DNA from: [Actinomadura] parvosata subsp. kistnae
GTDB taxonomy: Bacteria > Actinomycetota > Actinomycetes > Streptosporangiales > Streptosporangiaceae
DNA: 64,000 nt
Direction: 5' to 3'
NCBI RefSeq assembly: GCF_900323885.1
Contig: NZ_OOHJ01000012.1
Location: 20,071 to 84,070 of the forward strand
The stretch's first letter is position 1; each line of letters starts with the position of its first letter. Positions 16,325-25,400 of the stretch are shown here, piece after piece. A model generated the notes under the pieces. It did no database searches, had not been told where the DNA came from, and worked only from the letters and a program-made list of their open reading frames with translations. Both the position numbers and the translations under genes were made by a program.

Positions 16325-17191
16325 TCAGCGGTGCTCGGGCTCCACCGGGAGCCACAGTTCGGCGTCGGCCTCGGTCTTCTCCGGCGACAGCTGGATGCGG
16401 AGGATCTCGGGGCCGGTGCGGGTGCGGTACGGGTTTGACGGGAACCACTCGGTGAACACGTCCCGCCACAGCTCCTGGATGGCCCGTGGCGCGGGCCCGG
16501 AGGTGGTGAAAACCGCCCAGGTGCCGGCGGGGACGGCCAGCGTGGTCGCGCCTTCCGGAGCGGCCGCGGAGGTGATCACGCCATGGTGGTAGTCGAGCTC
16601 ATTACCCTCGGCGCGGCTGGGGTCCACGTCGTCGCATACCGCGACGATGCCGTACGGTTCCTGGTCCGACAGCTTCTCCAGGCGTTCCAGGGCCTGCGGC
16701 TCGATCTTACGGACGAAGTCGATGATGGCCTGGTTCGGGCCCGCGTGCACCAGCGGTACCCGGGCTTTGAACCCGACGACGGTGAAGTCCGCCTTGTCCA
16801 CGACGCGGTACCGCATGCTGCTGCTCCCTTCGATGGTGAGACGGAAGGCCATGCGGGACTGGGAGGTGAGCGCGGCGCCGGTACGCCGGGCCTCGCCTGG
16901 TCCGATGCCGTGCATGGCACGAAACGCCCGCGCGAACGCCTCACCGGAGCTGTAGCCGTAGCGCACCGCGATGTCCAGCAGCGTTGCACGCCCCGCGAGT
17001 ACTTCGGCGCCCGCGAGGGTGAGCCGGCGGCGCCGGACGTATTCCGCGAGCGGCATGCCCGCCAGTGCGGAGAACATCCGGCGCAGGTGCTGCTCCGAGG
17101 TGGCCGCGATGCGCGCCAGCTCCTCCACGTCGACGGCCTGGTCCAGACGGCCCTCGATGTGCTCCATGGCCTGGTTCAGCCGCTCCAGCAT
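16325..17191 (-). CDS. AraC-family regulator with GyrI-like effector domain
   Basis: A 288-residue two-domain regulator. The AraC helix-turn-helix pair is N-terminal: LNQAMEHIEGRLDQAVDVEE, ATSEQHLRRMFSALAGMPLA, EYVRRRRLTLAGAEVL, then DIAVRYGYSSGEAFARAFRA with the HGIGPGEARR tail. A GyrI/SOUL-like small-molecule domain follows from about residue 125 (MRYRVVDKADFTVVGFKARV; VPAGTWAVFTTSGP; EILRIQLSPEKT). This arrangement (Rob/BmrR-like sensing) usually controls drug efflux or detoxification. Start 17191 has AAGGAGG seven bases upstream. It lies 62 bases downstream of the dioxygenase gene on the same strand, so the two may be co-transcribed. Confidence 0.9.
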   Translation of the reverse strand: MLERLNQAMEHIEGRLDQAVDVEELARIAATSEQHLRRMFSALAGMPLAEYVRRRRLTLAGAEVLAGRATLLDIAVRYGYSSGEAFARAFRAMHGIGPGEARRTGAALTSQSRMAFRLTIEGSSSMRYRVVDKADFTVVGFKARVPLVHAGPNQAIIDFVRKIEPQALERLEKLSDQEPYGIVAVCDDVDPSRAEGNELDYHHGVITSAAAPEGATTLAVPAGTWAVFTTSGPAPRAIQELWRDVFTEWFPSNPYRTRTGPEILRIQLSPEKTEADAELWLPVEPEHR

Positions 17192-17253
17192 GCGTGCCCC
17201 TCCTTCCGCGGCCTCTTCACGGCCGCCCTGCCGACGATAGTCGGCAAGCACCT

Positions 17254-18039
17254 CTATCCAGCGCCGCCCACGTCCCGTCCCAGCCCCTGGCGGATCGCGA
17301 TCTCCACCAAGGAGTACGCGCCGTCGGCCCGATCCAGCTCATACGGCGCGGCCGGCAGGAGCGGCGGCTGGGCCATGAAGCGCGGCCGCACCCCGTGGTG
17401 CGGTTGCGCAGCGTGCACCAGGAACGGGTGGCACAGGAAAACGTCGCCCGGGGACCCGGTGGCGAGGGCGAGCGGCCGGTGGTCGGACGCCGCCACCAGA
17501 TCGGGTGCGAGGGTCAGCCCGCTCGCCCCGTCCTCCCCGTACTTCTCCAGCACCTTCGGCACGTCGAGGTGTGAGCCGACCCGGATCCGGGTCGGGGCAT
17601 CCTCCTCACCGACTTCACTGAACAGGAACAACATCAACAGCGCCCGCCCCTTGGAGCGCAGATTCGTGAAGTACCAGCTCTCGCCCTCCGGCAGATAGCT
17701 GCCCTCGATGTGCCAGCCCGCGTCGTCCGGCTCCTCCTCGTGGGGGAAGCGCAGCGGGAACGTGCCCAGTGAGTAGCGCGGCTCCCAGCGTCCCTCGCCG
17801 ACGAGCAGGTCGTACGCATGGTGCAGGGCCGGGGAATTGGGTGCGGCCGCGAACGGCCCCTGCGCCATACCCGCCACCCAGTGCACGGGCTGCGTCCATG
17901 TCGATGGGTCCTCCGGATCGCAGCCCGTCTCCCGCCACAGCAGCCGCGCACAGTCCGCGGCCACGCGCGGCGCGACGGCACCCTCCAACTTCACGAAGCC
18001 GTCGCGAAGGAAACGAGATTTCAAGGTCGTGTCATCCAT
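17254..18039 (-). CDS. Phytanoyl-CoA dioxygenase (PhyH)-family protein
   Basis: A 261-residue Fe(II)/2-oxoglutarate-type oxygenase. It begins LKSRFLRDGFVKLEGAVAPR, the usual PhyH opening. A first iron-ligand region is seen in GWHIEGSYLPEGESWYFTN (His-x-Glu here in place of the more common His-x-Asp). A distal region PLALATGSPGDVFLCHPFLV contains the His, and the 2-oxoglutarate-binding Arg is probably in GVRPRFMAQP. The substrate is not predictable; bacterial members hydroxylate small metabolites. Start 18039 is preferred over an earlier in-frame codon. The next gene on the strand is an AraC-GyrI regulator. Confidence 0.82.
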   Translation of the reverse strand: MDDTTLKSRFLRDGFVKLEGAVAPRVAADCARLLWRETGCDPEDPSTWTQPVHWVAGMAQGPFAAAPNSPALHHAYDLLVGEGRWEPRYSLGTFPLRFPHEEEPDDAGWHIEGSYLPEGESWYFTNLRSKGRALLMLFLFSEVGEEDAPTRIRVGSHLDVPKVLEKYGEDGASGLTLAPDLVAASDHRPLALATGSPGDVFLCHPFLVHAAQPHHGVRPRFMAQPPLLPAAPYELDRADGAYSLVEIAIRQGLGRDVGGAG

Positions 18040-18279
18040 GCCCCCATCGTGCGACGACACCGGCCCAGATCACCCGACATCCTCGCTACCGCTTTTGTCG
18101 GGTATGCGGATGAGCGTACGGTCTCCGATCGTGCCGCCCGCCGGCGGGGGCTCGCCCAAGGCCAGGGAGTCAAGGCTGTCGCGAAGCCGTCAGGACGTGG
18201 TTCTCAGGACATGAGGACGGAGATCCGGTAGAACGGTGATCTTCCACGACCAGCCGTCGAAGAACTGGATCTCCGTTGC

Positions 18280-19191
18280 TTGCCGAGCATGCCAGCTCCG
18301 CTGTTTCCCACGCTGTCGAGAGTGACCCACGCTGTCGAGACTGATGCTTCGGCCCGCTCGGCGACCGGAAGGGTGTTGGCTCCCGGGCATGTGGGTGAGC
18401 TGACCGCGCTCGTACCGTTCGGGCTCGTCGATGCGGTCCTGGAGGAAACCCGCGGCGTGCAGCGTCGTCTGCGCGCGCCGCCCTCGCGTGCCGGGGTCTA
18501 CGTCCTGCCGGTGACGTGCCTGTTCGCCGAGAGCGGCTATGCCCGGCGCCTGCCGCGGCCCGACATGCTCGTCCTCTGGGACAAGGGCTTCGACGGCAAC
18601 GCCTTCCTCGCCCAGGTCGACGCCACCGGCGCGCAGGTGCTCGGCCGGCTGCGCAGCAACCGGCGCACTCCCATCCTGGCCATCCGCACCGACGGCTCCT
18701 CCCTCTCGCTGATCGGTAACCTGGGAATTCGCGTCATCGAGGCCCGCATCACAGTGACCTGCACCGACGGCGCCACCTTCACCGGCACCCACCGCCTGGT
18801 CACCCCTCTTGACCGACGCCCGCCATCGCCCGGCCGCCGCTCTGGTCAGGCTCTACCACCAGCGATGGGAACGCGAGCCCCGACCGCTGCGGCTTCTCCA
18901 TCGCCCTGCACGCCGCCCGCGACCTGGTCATTCCGCTGGGCGAACGGCCCCGGCAGCACCACCGGCGTGGTCGCGACCATCGGACGCCGTGTCCTGGTCG
19001 CGCTGCTGCCATCCCGCCGCCCGCGTGTCAGCACCCGCAAGGTCACATCACCCACCTCCCGCTCCAACGAACGGCTCGACGACGGCCGGCCGGTCGCCGG
19101 CCGACTCATCCGCAAGATCCGACCAGGCATCTACACCGCCGAGCCACTCTCCACAGCGCTCCTGCCACCCGCTCGCGGGCACCGAGCGTGA
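18280..19191 (+). pseudogene. IS4-family transposase, internally deleted and frameshifted
   Basis: N-terminal segment GELTALVPFGLVDAVLEETR and VYVLPVTCLFAESGYAR match the first domain of actinobacterial IS4 transposases. The frame then jumps directly to MLVLWDKGFDGNAFLAQVDA and LGRLRSNRRTPILA, around the second catalytic Asp; roughly 100 residues, including the first catalytic Asp, are missing. Near 18810 another frame supplies AAALVRLYHQRWERE with the catalytic Glu region. The C-terminal RVSTRKVTSPTSRSNERLDD is again in the first frame. At least two frameshifts plus a deletion make it inactive. Confidence 0.8.
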
Positions 19192-19368
19192 GTCCCTTGA
19201 CGGAGCGCGCGGCTGACATCGGCGCTCGGGCGCGTTGAGGCCGCTCCCCCGCCGGCGTCGTCCAGTGGCTGGGAACAAATCGGTCACGGCAAGTGTGGCA
19301 AGTCCTGACAAGACCTGTGAACGTGTTCTCGTTACGATGCGAGCGGCATCTGGCCATGTGAAGCACAT

Positions 19369-19407
19369 AGTCGGAGGACGCAGTCGGAGGGCGTAGTCGG
19401 AGGGCAA
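19369..19407 (+). repeat. Three tandem 13-bp repeats carrying Shine-Dalgarno-like GGAGG
   Basis: AGTCGGAGGACGC, AGTCGGAGGGCGT and AGTCGGAGGGCAA lie head to tail and end one base before the GTG of the SARP gene. Each copy holds GGAGG. Only the last is at working distance (five to six bases) from the start codon. Confidence 0.9.
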
Positions 19408-19408
19408 C

Positions 19409-22372
19409 GTGTACGGCGTCGCGTGGTTCGGCATCCTCGGCCCACTGGAGGTGACGGCGGCGGGCCGGCTGCTGCGCGTCTCCGGGCGCAGCCAGCGAGA
19501 GCTGCTCGCGGTGCTGCTGCTCAGGGCCAACCGGCTGGTCTCGATCGACCTGCTGATCGAGTCGGCCTGGCCGCACGCCCCGCCCGCCAGCGCCAGGCGG
19601 CAGGTGCAGAACGCGGTGGGACGGCTTCGGATCACGCTCACCGGCGGCGGCCTGCCCGGCGACCTGATCGAGACCCGCCCCGGCGGATACCTGCTGCGGG
19701 CGATGGCCGACGAGCTGGACATGCTCGCCTTCGAGCGGCACGTGGAGGAGAGCAGGCGGGCGAGCGCGGGGCAGCAGTGGGACAAGGCGGTGGCCAGGCT
19801 CCGCGCTGCTCTGGCGCTGTGGCGCGGCCAGCCGCTGCCCGACCTGGACAACGATCTGGTGGTGGCCGAGGCGCGGCGGCTGCAGGAGCGGCGGGTCGAG
19901 GTCCTGGAGGAATGCCTGGATCTGGAGCTGAGGCTGGGCCGTCACCACCAGGTGGCGGGAGAGTTGGCGGCACTGGCGGAGGAGCATCCGCTGAGGGAGC
20001 GCGTCTGCGCCCTGCTGATGCTGGCGCTGTACCGCGACGGCCGCACGGCGGAGGCGTTGCGCGCCTACCAGCGCACCCGGCAGGAGTCCGTCTCCGAGCT
20101 GGGTCTGGAGCCCGGCCCGGAGCTGCGGCGCCTGGAGCAGGCGATCCTGACCGGCGACGACTCCTTGAAGCCGGAGCCGGCCGTGCTGAGCCCGGTCCGT
20201 CCACGCCAGCTACCGCCGGATATTTCGGACTTCATTGGGAGGGAGGGTGTCGCAGAAGAGCTCCATGGCCTGTTTCGCGAGGGCGGCGCGGGCAACGCGG
20301 TCACCGTCGTGTCCATCGCCGGGCAGGCGGGGGTGGGCAAGACTACGCTGGCCGTCCACGTGGCCCACCGGCTGACCGGCCGCTTTCCCGACGGCCAGCT
20401 CTACGTGAACCTCCAGGCGTACCCGATGGCACCGGTCGACGTGCTCGCCCGCTTTCTCCGGGCCCTCAGCCTCCCGGAAGCCGACCTTCCTCGCGGGCTG
20501 GAGGAGCGGGCCGAGGAGTATCGGTCGCGGCTGGCCGACCGGCGCGTGCTCGTGGTGCTGGACAACGCGGTGGACGAGGCGCAGGTCCGCCCGCTGATCC
20601 CGGGAGGGCCAGGGTGCGGCGTGCTTGTCACCAGCCGCCGCAGACTGGCCGGGCTGCCGGGAGCGCGGCTGACCGAGCTGGAGGTCCTGAGCGTGGACCA
20701 GGCGGTGAACCTGCTGGCCCGGATCCTGGGCCGGGAGCGCGTCACGGCCGAACCGCGGGCGGCCCGCAGGCTCGCGCGGTTGTGCGGCGGACTGCCCCTC
20801 GCCCTGCGCATCGCGGGCGCGCGGCTCCTCACCCAGGACTGGCCGCTGGAGCGCCTGGTCGACGCCATGGCCGACGAGCGCGGGCGGCTCGACGAGCTCT
20901 CCTACAGCGACCTCGAGGTGCGCGCCAGTCTCGCGCTCAGCCACCGCGGCCTCAGCGAGCAGGCTCAGCGGCTGCTGCGCCTGCTGGCCCACCTCTACGC
21001 GCCCGACGTCGCCGCCTGGACCTGCGCCGCGCTGCTCGACCTCGAGGTCGCCGAGGTGCGCCCGCTCATCGCCGAGCTGGTGGAGGCGCAGCTGCTCGCG
21101 GTGTCGGGCACCCGCTATCACCTGCACGACCTGGTCCGCCTGTACGCCAAGGAGAGCGGCACACAGGATCCGGCGCCGGCCGTCGCCAGAGCCCTGGGCG
21201 GCTGGCTGGCCCTGGCCGAGCGGGCGCACATCGTGCTGTCCGGAGGCGACTTTGCCACACTGCACGGCACCGCCCCGCGCTGGACGCCCGCCGTACGGGA
21301 ACGGGGGGCGGCCATCGCCGAGGACCCGCTGGCCTGGTACGACACCGAACGGGTCAACCTCGTCATGGCGGTACGGCAGGCCGCGGACGCCGGCCTGGAC
21401 GAGCTGTGCTGGGATCTCGTGGCCAGCTCCTACACCTTGTTCCTCACCCGGGCGCACAACGACGACTGGGAGGAGACGCTCAGGTGCGCCCTGGCCGCCA
21501 CCCGGACAGGCGGCAACCGCAGGGGAACGGCGGTCATGCTGATGGGCCTGGGGCTGCTGGGCGCCTACCGGCACCAGTACGCCGAAGCCGTGGCCGTACT
21601 GGAGGAGTCGGTCGACACCTTCCGCGACCTCGGCGAGACCCGCGGCCTCGTCTACGCCCTGGGGGTGGCCGCCCACGTGGACGGCATGCTCGGCCGTTAC
21701 GAGCAGGCGGTCGTCCGGCACGAGGACGCGTTGCGGGCCCATCGCGCCCGGGGTGACCGTGGCGCGGAGATCCTCCTGCTCCGATCCCTCGGGCAACTGC
21801 TGGTGGAGATCGGCGCGTTCGACCGGGCGCTGCCGTACCTGGAGCAGGCTTTGGAGGCAGGGCGCGCCGGTGACCCGCGCATTCTGGCCGAGGTGTTCTA
21901 CTGGCTGGGCCAGCTTCGTCTCGGCTGCGGGGAGATCGATGGGGCGGAGGCGGCGTTCAAGGAGATGCTGGGCATCTCCGAGGAGCTCCGCGATCCGCGC
22001 GAGGAGGCTGAGGCCCGCTACGGCCTGGGCCTGGTCCGGCTGGAGACAGGGGCGCTGGGCGCGGCCATCGGGCTGCTGCGGGAGGCCCTGGAGCTGAACA
22101 GGCCGCTCGGCGAGCCGCTGACCGATGGCAGGATCCGGGTCGCGCTGGGCATGGTGCACCACCGGCGTGGGGAGGCCCGCCAGGCGATCGATCAGCTCTC
22201 CACGGCGATCAGCATCTTCGCCGGCCTCGACACCCCGCTGTGGCAGGCCCGCGCCTGCCGGGCGCTGAGCGAGGTGCACGGTGACGCCGTCGCCGCGCGG
22301 AGGCTCCGGGAGCGCGCTCGTGACCTGTTCCTCCAGGTCGGCTCGCCGGAGGCCGAACACGTGCACTTATGA
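19409..22372 (+). CDS. SARP-family regulator with NB-ARC ATPase and TPR domains (AfsR-like)
   Basis: A 987-residue pathway-type activator. Residues 1-95 form an OmpR-like winged helix (WFGILGPLEVTAAGRLLRVS; LLLRANRLVSIDLLIESAWP). Residues 100-245 form the bacterial transcriptional activation domain (LRERVCALLMLALYRDGRTA). NB-ARC follows, with Walker A GQAGVGKTT at 305-313, kinase-2 VLVVLDN near 383 and GLPLAL near 459, then a winged helix and about seven tetratricopeptide repeats to the end. The family activates secondary-metabolite or developmental genes by contacting RNA polymerase; ATP binding gates oligomerisation. The Rhs gene follows 63 bases downstream on the same strand, an obvious target or operon partner. 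The GTG start lies just after three tandem Shine-Dalgarno-like repeats. Confidence 0.93.
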   Translation: MYGVAWFGILGPLEVTAAGRLLRVSGRSQRELLAVLLLRANRLVSIDLLIESAWPHAPPASARRQVQNAVGRLRITLTGGGLPGDLIETRPGGYLLRAMADELDMLAFERHVEESRRASAGQQWDKAVARLRAALALWRGQPLPDLDNDLVVAEARRLQERRVEVLEECLDLELRLGRHHQVAGELAALAEEHPLRERVCALLMLALYRDGRTAEALRAYQRTRQESVSELGLEPGPELRRLEQAILTGDDSLKPEPAVLSPVRPRQLPPDISDFIGREGVAEELHGLFREGGAGNAVTVVSIAGQAGVGKTTLAVHVAHRLTGRFPDGQLYVNLQAYPMAPVDVLARFLRALSLPEADLPRGLEERAEEYRSRLADRRVLVVLDNAVDEAQVRPLIPGGPGCGVLVTSRRRLAGLPGARLTELEVLSVDQAVNLLARILGRERVTAEPRAARRLARLCGGLPLALRIAGARLLTQDWPLERLVDAMADERGRLDELSYSDLEVRASLALSHRGLSEQAQRLLRLLAHLYAPDVAAWTCAALLDLEVAEVRPLIAELVEAQLLAVSGTRYHLHDLVRLYAKESGTQDPAPAVARALGGWLALAERAHIVLSGGDFATLHGTAPRWTPAVRERGAAIAEDPLAWYDTERVNLVMAVRQAADAGLDELCWDLVASSYTLFLTRAHNDDWEETLRCALAATRTGGNRRGTAVMLMGLGLLGAYRHQYAEAVAVLEESVDTFRDLGETRGLVYALGVAAHVDGMLGRYEQAVVRHEDALRAHRARGDRGAEILLLRSLGQLLVEIGAFDRALPYLEQALEAGRAGDPRILAEVFYWLGQLRLGCGEIDGAEAAFKEMLGISEELRDPREEAEARYGLGLVRLETGALGAAIGLLREALELNRPLGEPLTDGRIRVALGMVHHRRGEARQAIDQLSTAISIFAGLDTPLWQARACRALSEVHGDAVAARRLRERARDLFLQVGSPEAEHVHL

Positions 22373-22435
22373 CGGGCTTATGACGGCGCAAGCTCAGACT
22401 GAGCCTGTTTTGACTTCTCACCCTCAGGAGTCATC

Positions 22436-25400
22436 GTGCTCAGCCCAATCCTCATCATTCTCACACTGTTATGCGGCGGCCTGACCGCGCCCGTGCTCAA
22501 GGCCCCGCTCGGGTCCCCCACCGGGGCCGCGATCAGGGACACGGCCACTCGGATGGCGCCGCCGGAGCTGGACTGGCGCGCGGCGCTCGAGAGATCGGCC
22601 GCCCCGCCGGGCTCGCCACGGGTCACCGCGATCCGATCGGCACCCGAGGTGCGCAGCACCCCGGCGCCCGAGCCGAAACGCACCGAGCTTCCGGCCGCGA
22701 CGTCGGCCGTGGTGAGACTGGACGCGAAGGCGCAGCGCGTCGGACCGCTGGAGGTGAGCGGGGCCGCCGGCACGACCGCGCGGGTGGAGGTGCTGGAAGA
22801 GCGACCGGGACTGCCGGGGTTGCTGTTCCGGATCTCCGCGGCCACCAGGGTCTCCGTCGACTTCGCCGGCTTCGCCGAGCGCTACGGCGCGGGATACGCC
22901 GACCGGCTCAAGCTCGTCCGGCTCCCCGAGTGCACCCTGACCGGCGGCTGCGAGCGCCGGCGCACGCCCTCGCTCAAGGACGGCACCGACCGCCCGGTCG
23001 TACCGTCGCTCAAGAGCGGGACCAAGCTGAGCGCGCAGGTCCCGGCCGGGCTGTTCGCCGTCACGGCCGGCCCTGAGGGCGAGGAGGGCTCGTTCAAGGC
23101 GACGCCGCTCGCGCTCTCCGGCGACTGGCAGGTCATCACGGGATCGGGGAACTTCACCTACAACTACGATGTGCCGCTGCAGCAGGCGCCCGCCGGCCCG
23201 ACGCCGTCGCTGAGCCTGAGCTACTCCTCCGGCACGGTGGACGGCATGGTGTCGGGCAAGAACACCCAGAGCGGCCCGATCGGGCTGGGCTGGGGGGACT
23301 TCGCCGATGCCTTCATCGAGCGCCGCTACAACTCCTGCCGCGCCGATGGCCAGGGTTCGGACGACCTGTGCTGGAAGTCCGACAACGCCACCATCTCGCT
23401 CAACGGCCGATCGGGAGAGCTGGTGCCGCTGCCCGGGACGCCGACGAAGCAGTGGCGGCTCAAGGACGACCCCCGATGGCGGATCGAGCAGTTGACCGGC
23501 GCGAAGAACGGCGACAACGACGGCGAGCATTGGAAGGTGACGACCCCTGACGGCGTGCAGTACTTCTTCGGCCGGGGCGTCAACCCCGACGTCGGGGTGG
23601 AGACCCACTCGGCGTGGACGGTGCCGGTGTTCGGCGACGACGCGGGCGAGCCGTGCAACACCGAGACCCCGCTGCCGTGGTGCGTGCAGGCGTGGCGGTG
23701 GAACCTGGACCTGGTCATCGACCCGCACGACAACGTCCAGCAGTACGAGTACCGCAAGGAGATCAACCACTACGCCGCGCTGAACGGCTGGCCCGGCCTG
23801 GAGCACACGGAGTACGTCCGAGGCGGCGCGCTGGAGCTGCTCAAGTACGGCAAACGGCGGGCCGCGAACGAGACCGAGCCGTCGGCACAGGTCACCTTCG
23901 ACCTCGACTACCGGTGCGTGGACCTGGCAGCGGGCTGCTCACAGCCGACCGCGGCCACGGCCGCGAGCTATCCCGACACCCCGGTCGATCTCATGTGCTT
24001 CACCGAGGTGTGCGCCGAGCACTCCCCGACGTTCTTCACCGCGTTGCGGTACGTCTCGCTGACCACGCAGGTCGAGGTGGGCGAGGAGAAGTTCGCCGAT
24101 GTGGACCGCATCCTGCTCGCCCACGCCTTCCCCGACCCCGACCCGAACCGGACCGGGGACCAGAAGCTGTATCTGACCGCGATCCAGCGCAAGGGCATGT
24201 CCGAGGAGGAGCGGATCACGATGCCACCGGTGACCTTCTGGCCGGTCCTGCTGAGCAACCGGGTCGACACGGCGGGCGGCCTGTCGGCGATGCCGCACTA
24301 CCGGGTCGGCGTGGTGACCAACGAGACCGGCGGGCAGGTCATCGTCACCTACGGCCGGCCGCACCCGTGCCCGAGCCCGATCCCCGATCCGCCGAACTGG
24401 CACCTGAACACCCGCGACTGCTTCCCGCACTGGCACGCGCCGGATGGCGGGGCCGCGGGGTTCGCGGTGTTCCACAAGTACGTGGTGACCCAGGTGGAGC
24501 AACGTGACACCGCCGGCGGCAGTCCCGCGATGATCACCTCCTACAAGTACGGCGACCAGGTCGGCGCGGGCTTGCCCAACGCGGCCTGGCATCACGACCG
24601 GGACGAGTTCGTCTCCAACGCCAACCAGACCTGGTCGGAGTGGCGCGGCTACGCCGACGTGCTGGTCACGCAGGGCAGCGGGCGGACGCAATACCGGCTC
24701 TTCCGTGGCATGAACGGCGACAGGCTGGCCGGCGACCCGTTCCCCGGGGCGGGCTCGCGGGTGGCCAGGACCTCCAGCCTGGACGGCACCGTCACCAACG
24801 TCAACGACGAGAACTGGCTGGCCGGCGGGGTGCTCGACCAGCAGGAGCTGCGCGCCGACGGCAGCGTCGAGCACGGCACGGTGACCGGCTACCACGCGCA
24901 GCGCACCGTGGACGCCGCCGGGCTCGATCCGCTGGACGACGCCTGGTTCGTCATGCCGAGCGACCGGGTGGAGCGGCGGCGCGACCCCGCCGGCGGCGCT
25001 CTGGTGCGCAGCCGCTCCCAGACCGTCTACAACGGGCTGCTGGGCACGCCGGACAAGGTGATCGAACACGGCTGGCTGGCCTCGGCCGGTGACGAGCGGT
25101 GCACGGTCACCGTGCCCACGGTGAACACCGACCTCTGGCTGCTGGACCTGCCCGCGTCGGTCACCCGCTACGGCAACGCCACGTGCGACGGGCCCGAGCT
25201 GGCCCGGGAGGAGTACGCCTACGACGGCGGAGCGTTCGGCGCGGCGGCGACGGCGCGCGGCGACCGGACCGGCACACGAGTCAAGATCACCAGCGCGCCG
25301 ACCTGGGCGACGACCACCACGACCTACGACAGGCTGGGACGGCCGCTGAAGGTGACCGACCCCAACGGGCACACCACCACGACCGCCCACACCCCGGCGA

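Noticed and set aside
19423..21756. 777-codon alternative frame in the SARP gene
   Set aside because: Ala/Gly/Arg-rich offset translation of the same DNA; no domain.
20210..22366. 718-codon minus-strand frame across the SARP gene
   Set aside because: Antisense shadow; no family motif, no ribosome-binding site, and the plus strand carries complete SARP/NB-ARC motifs.
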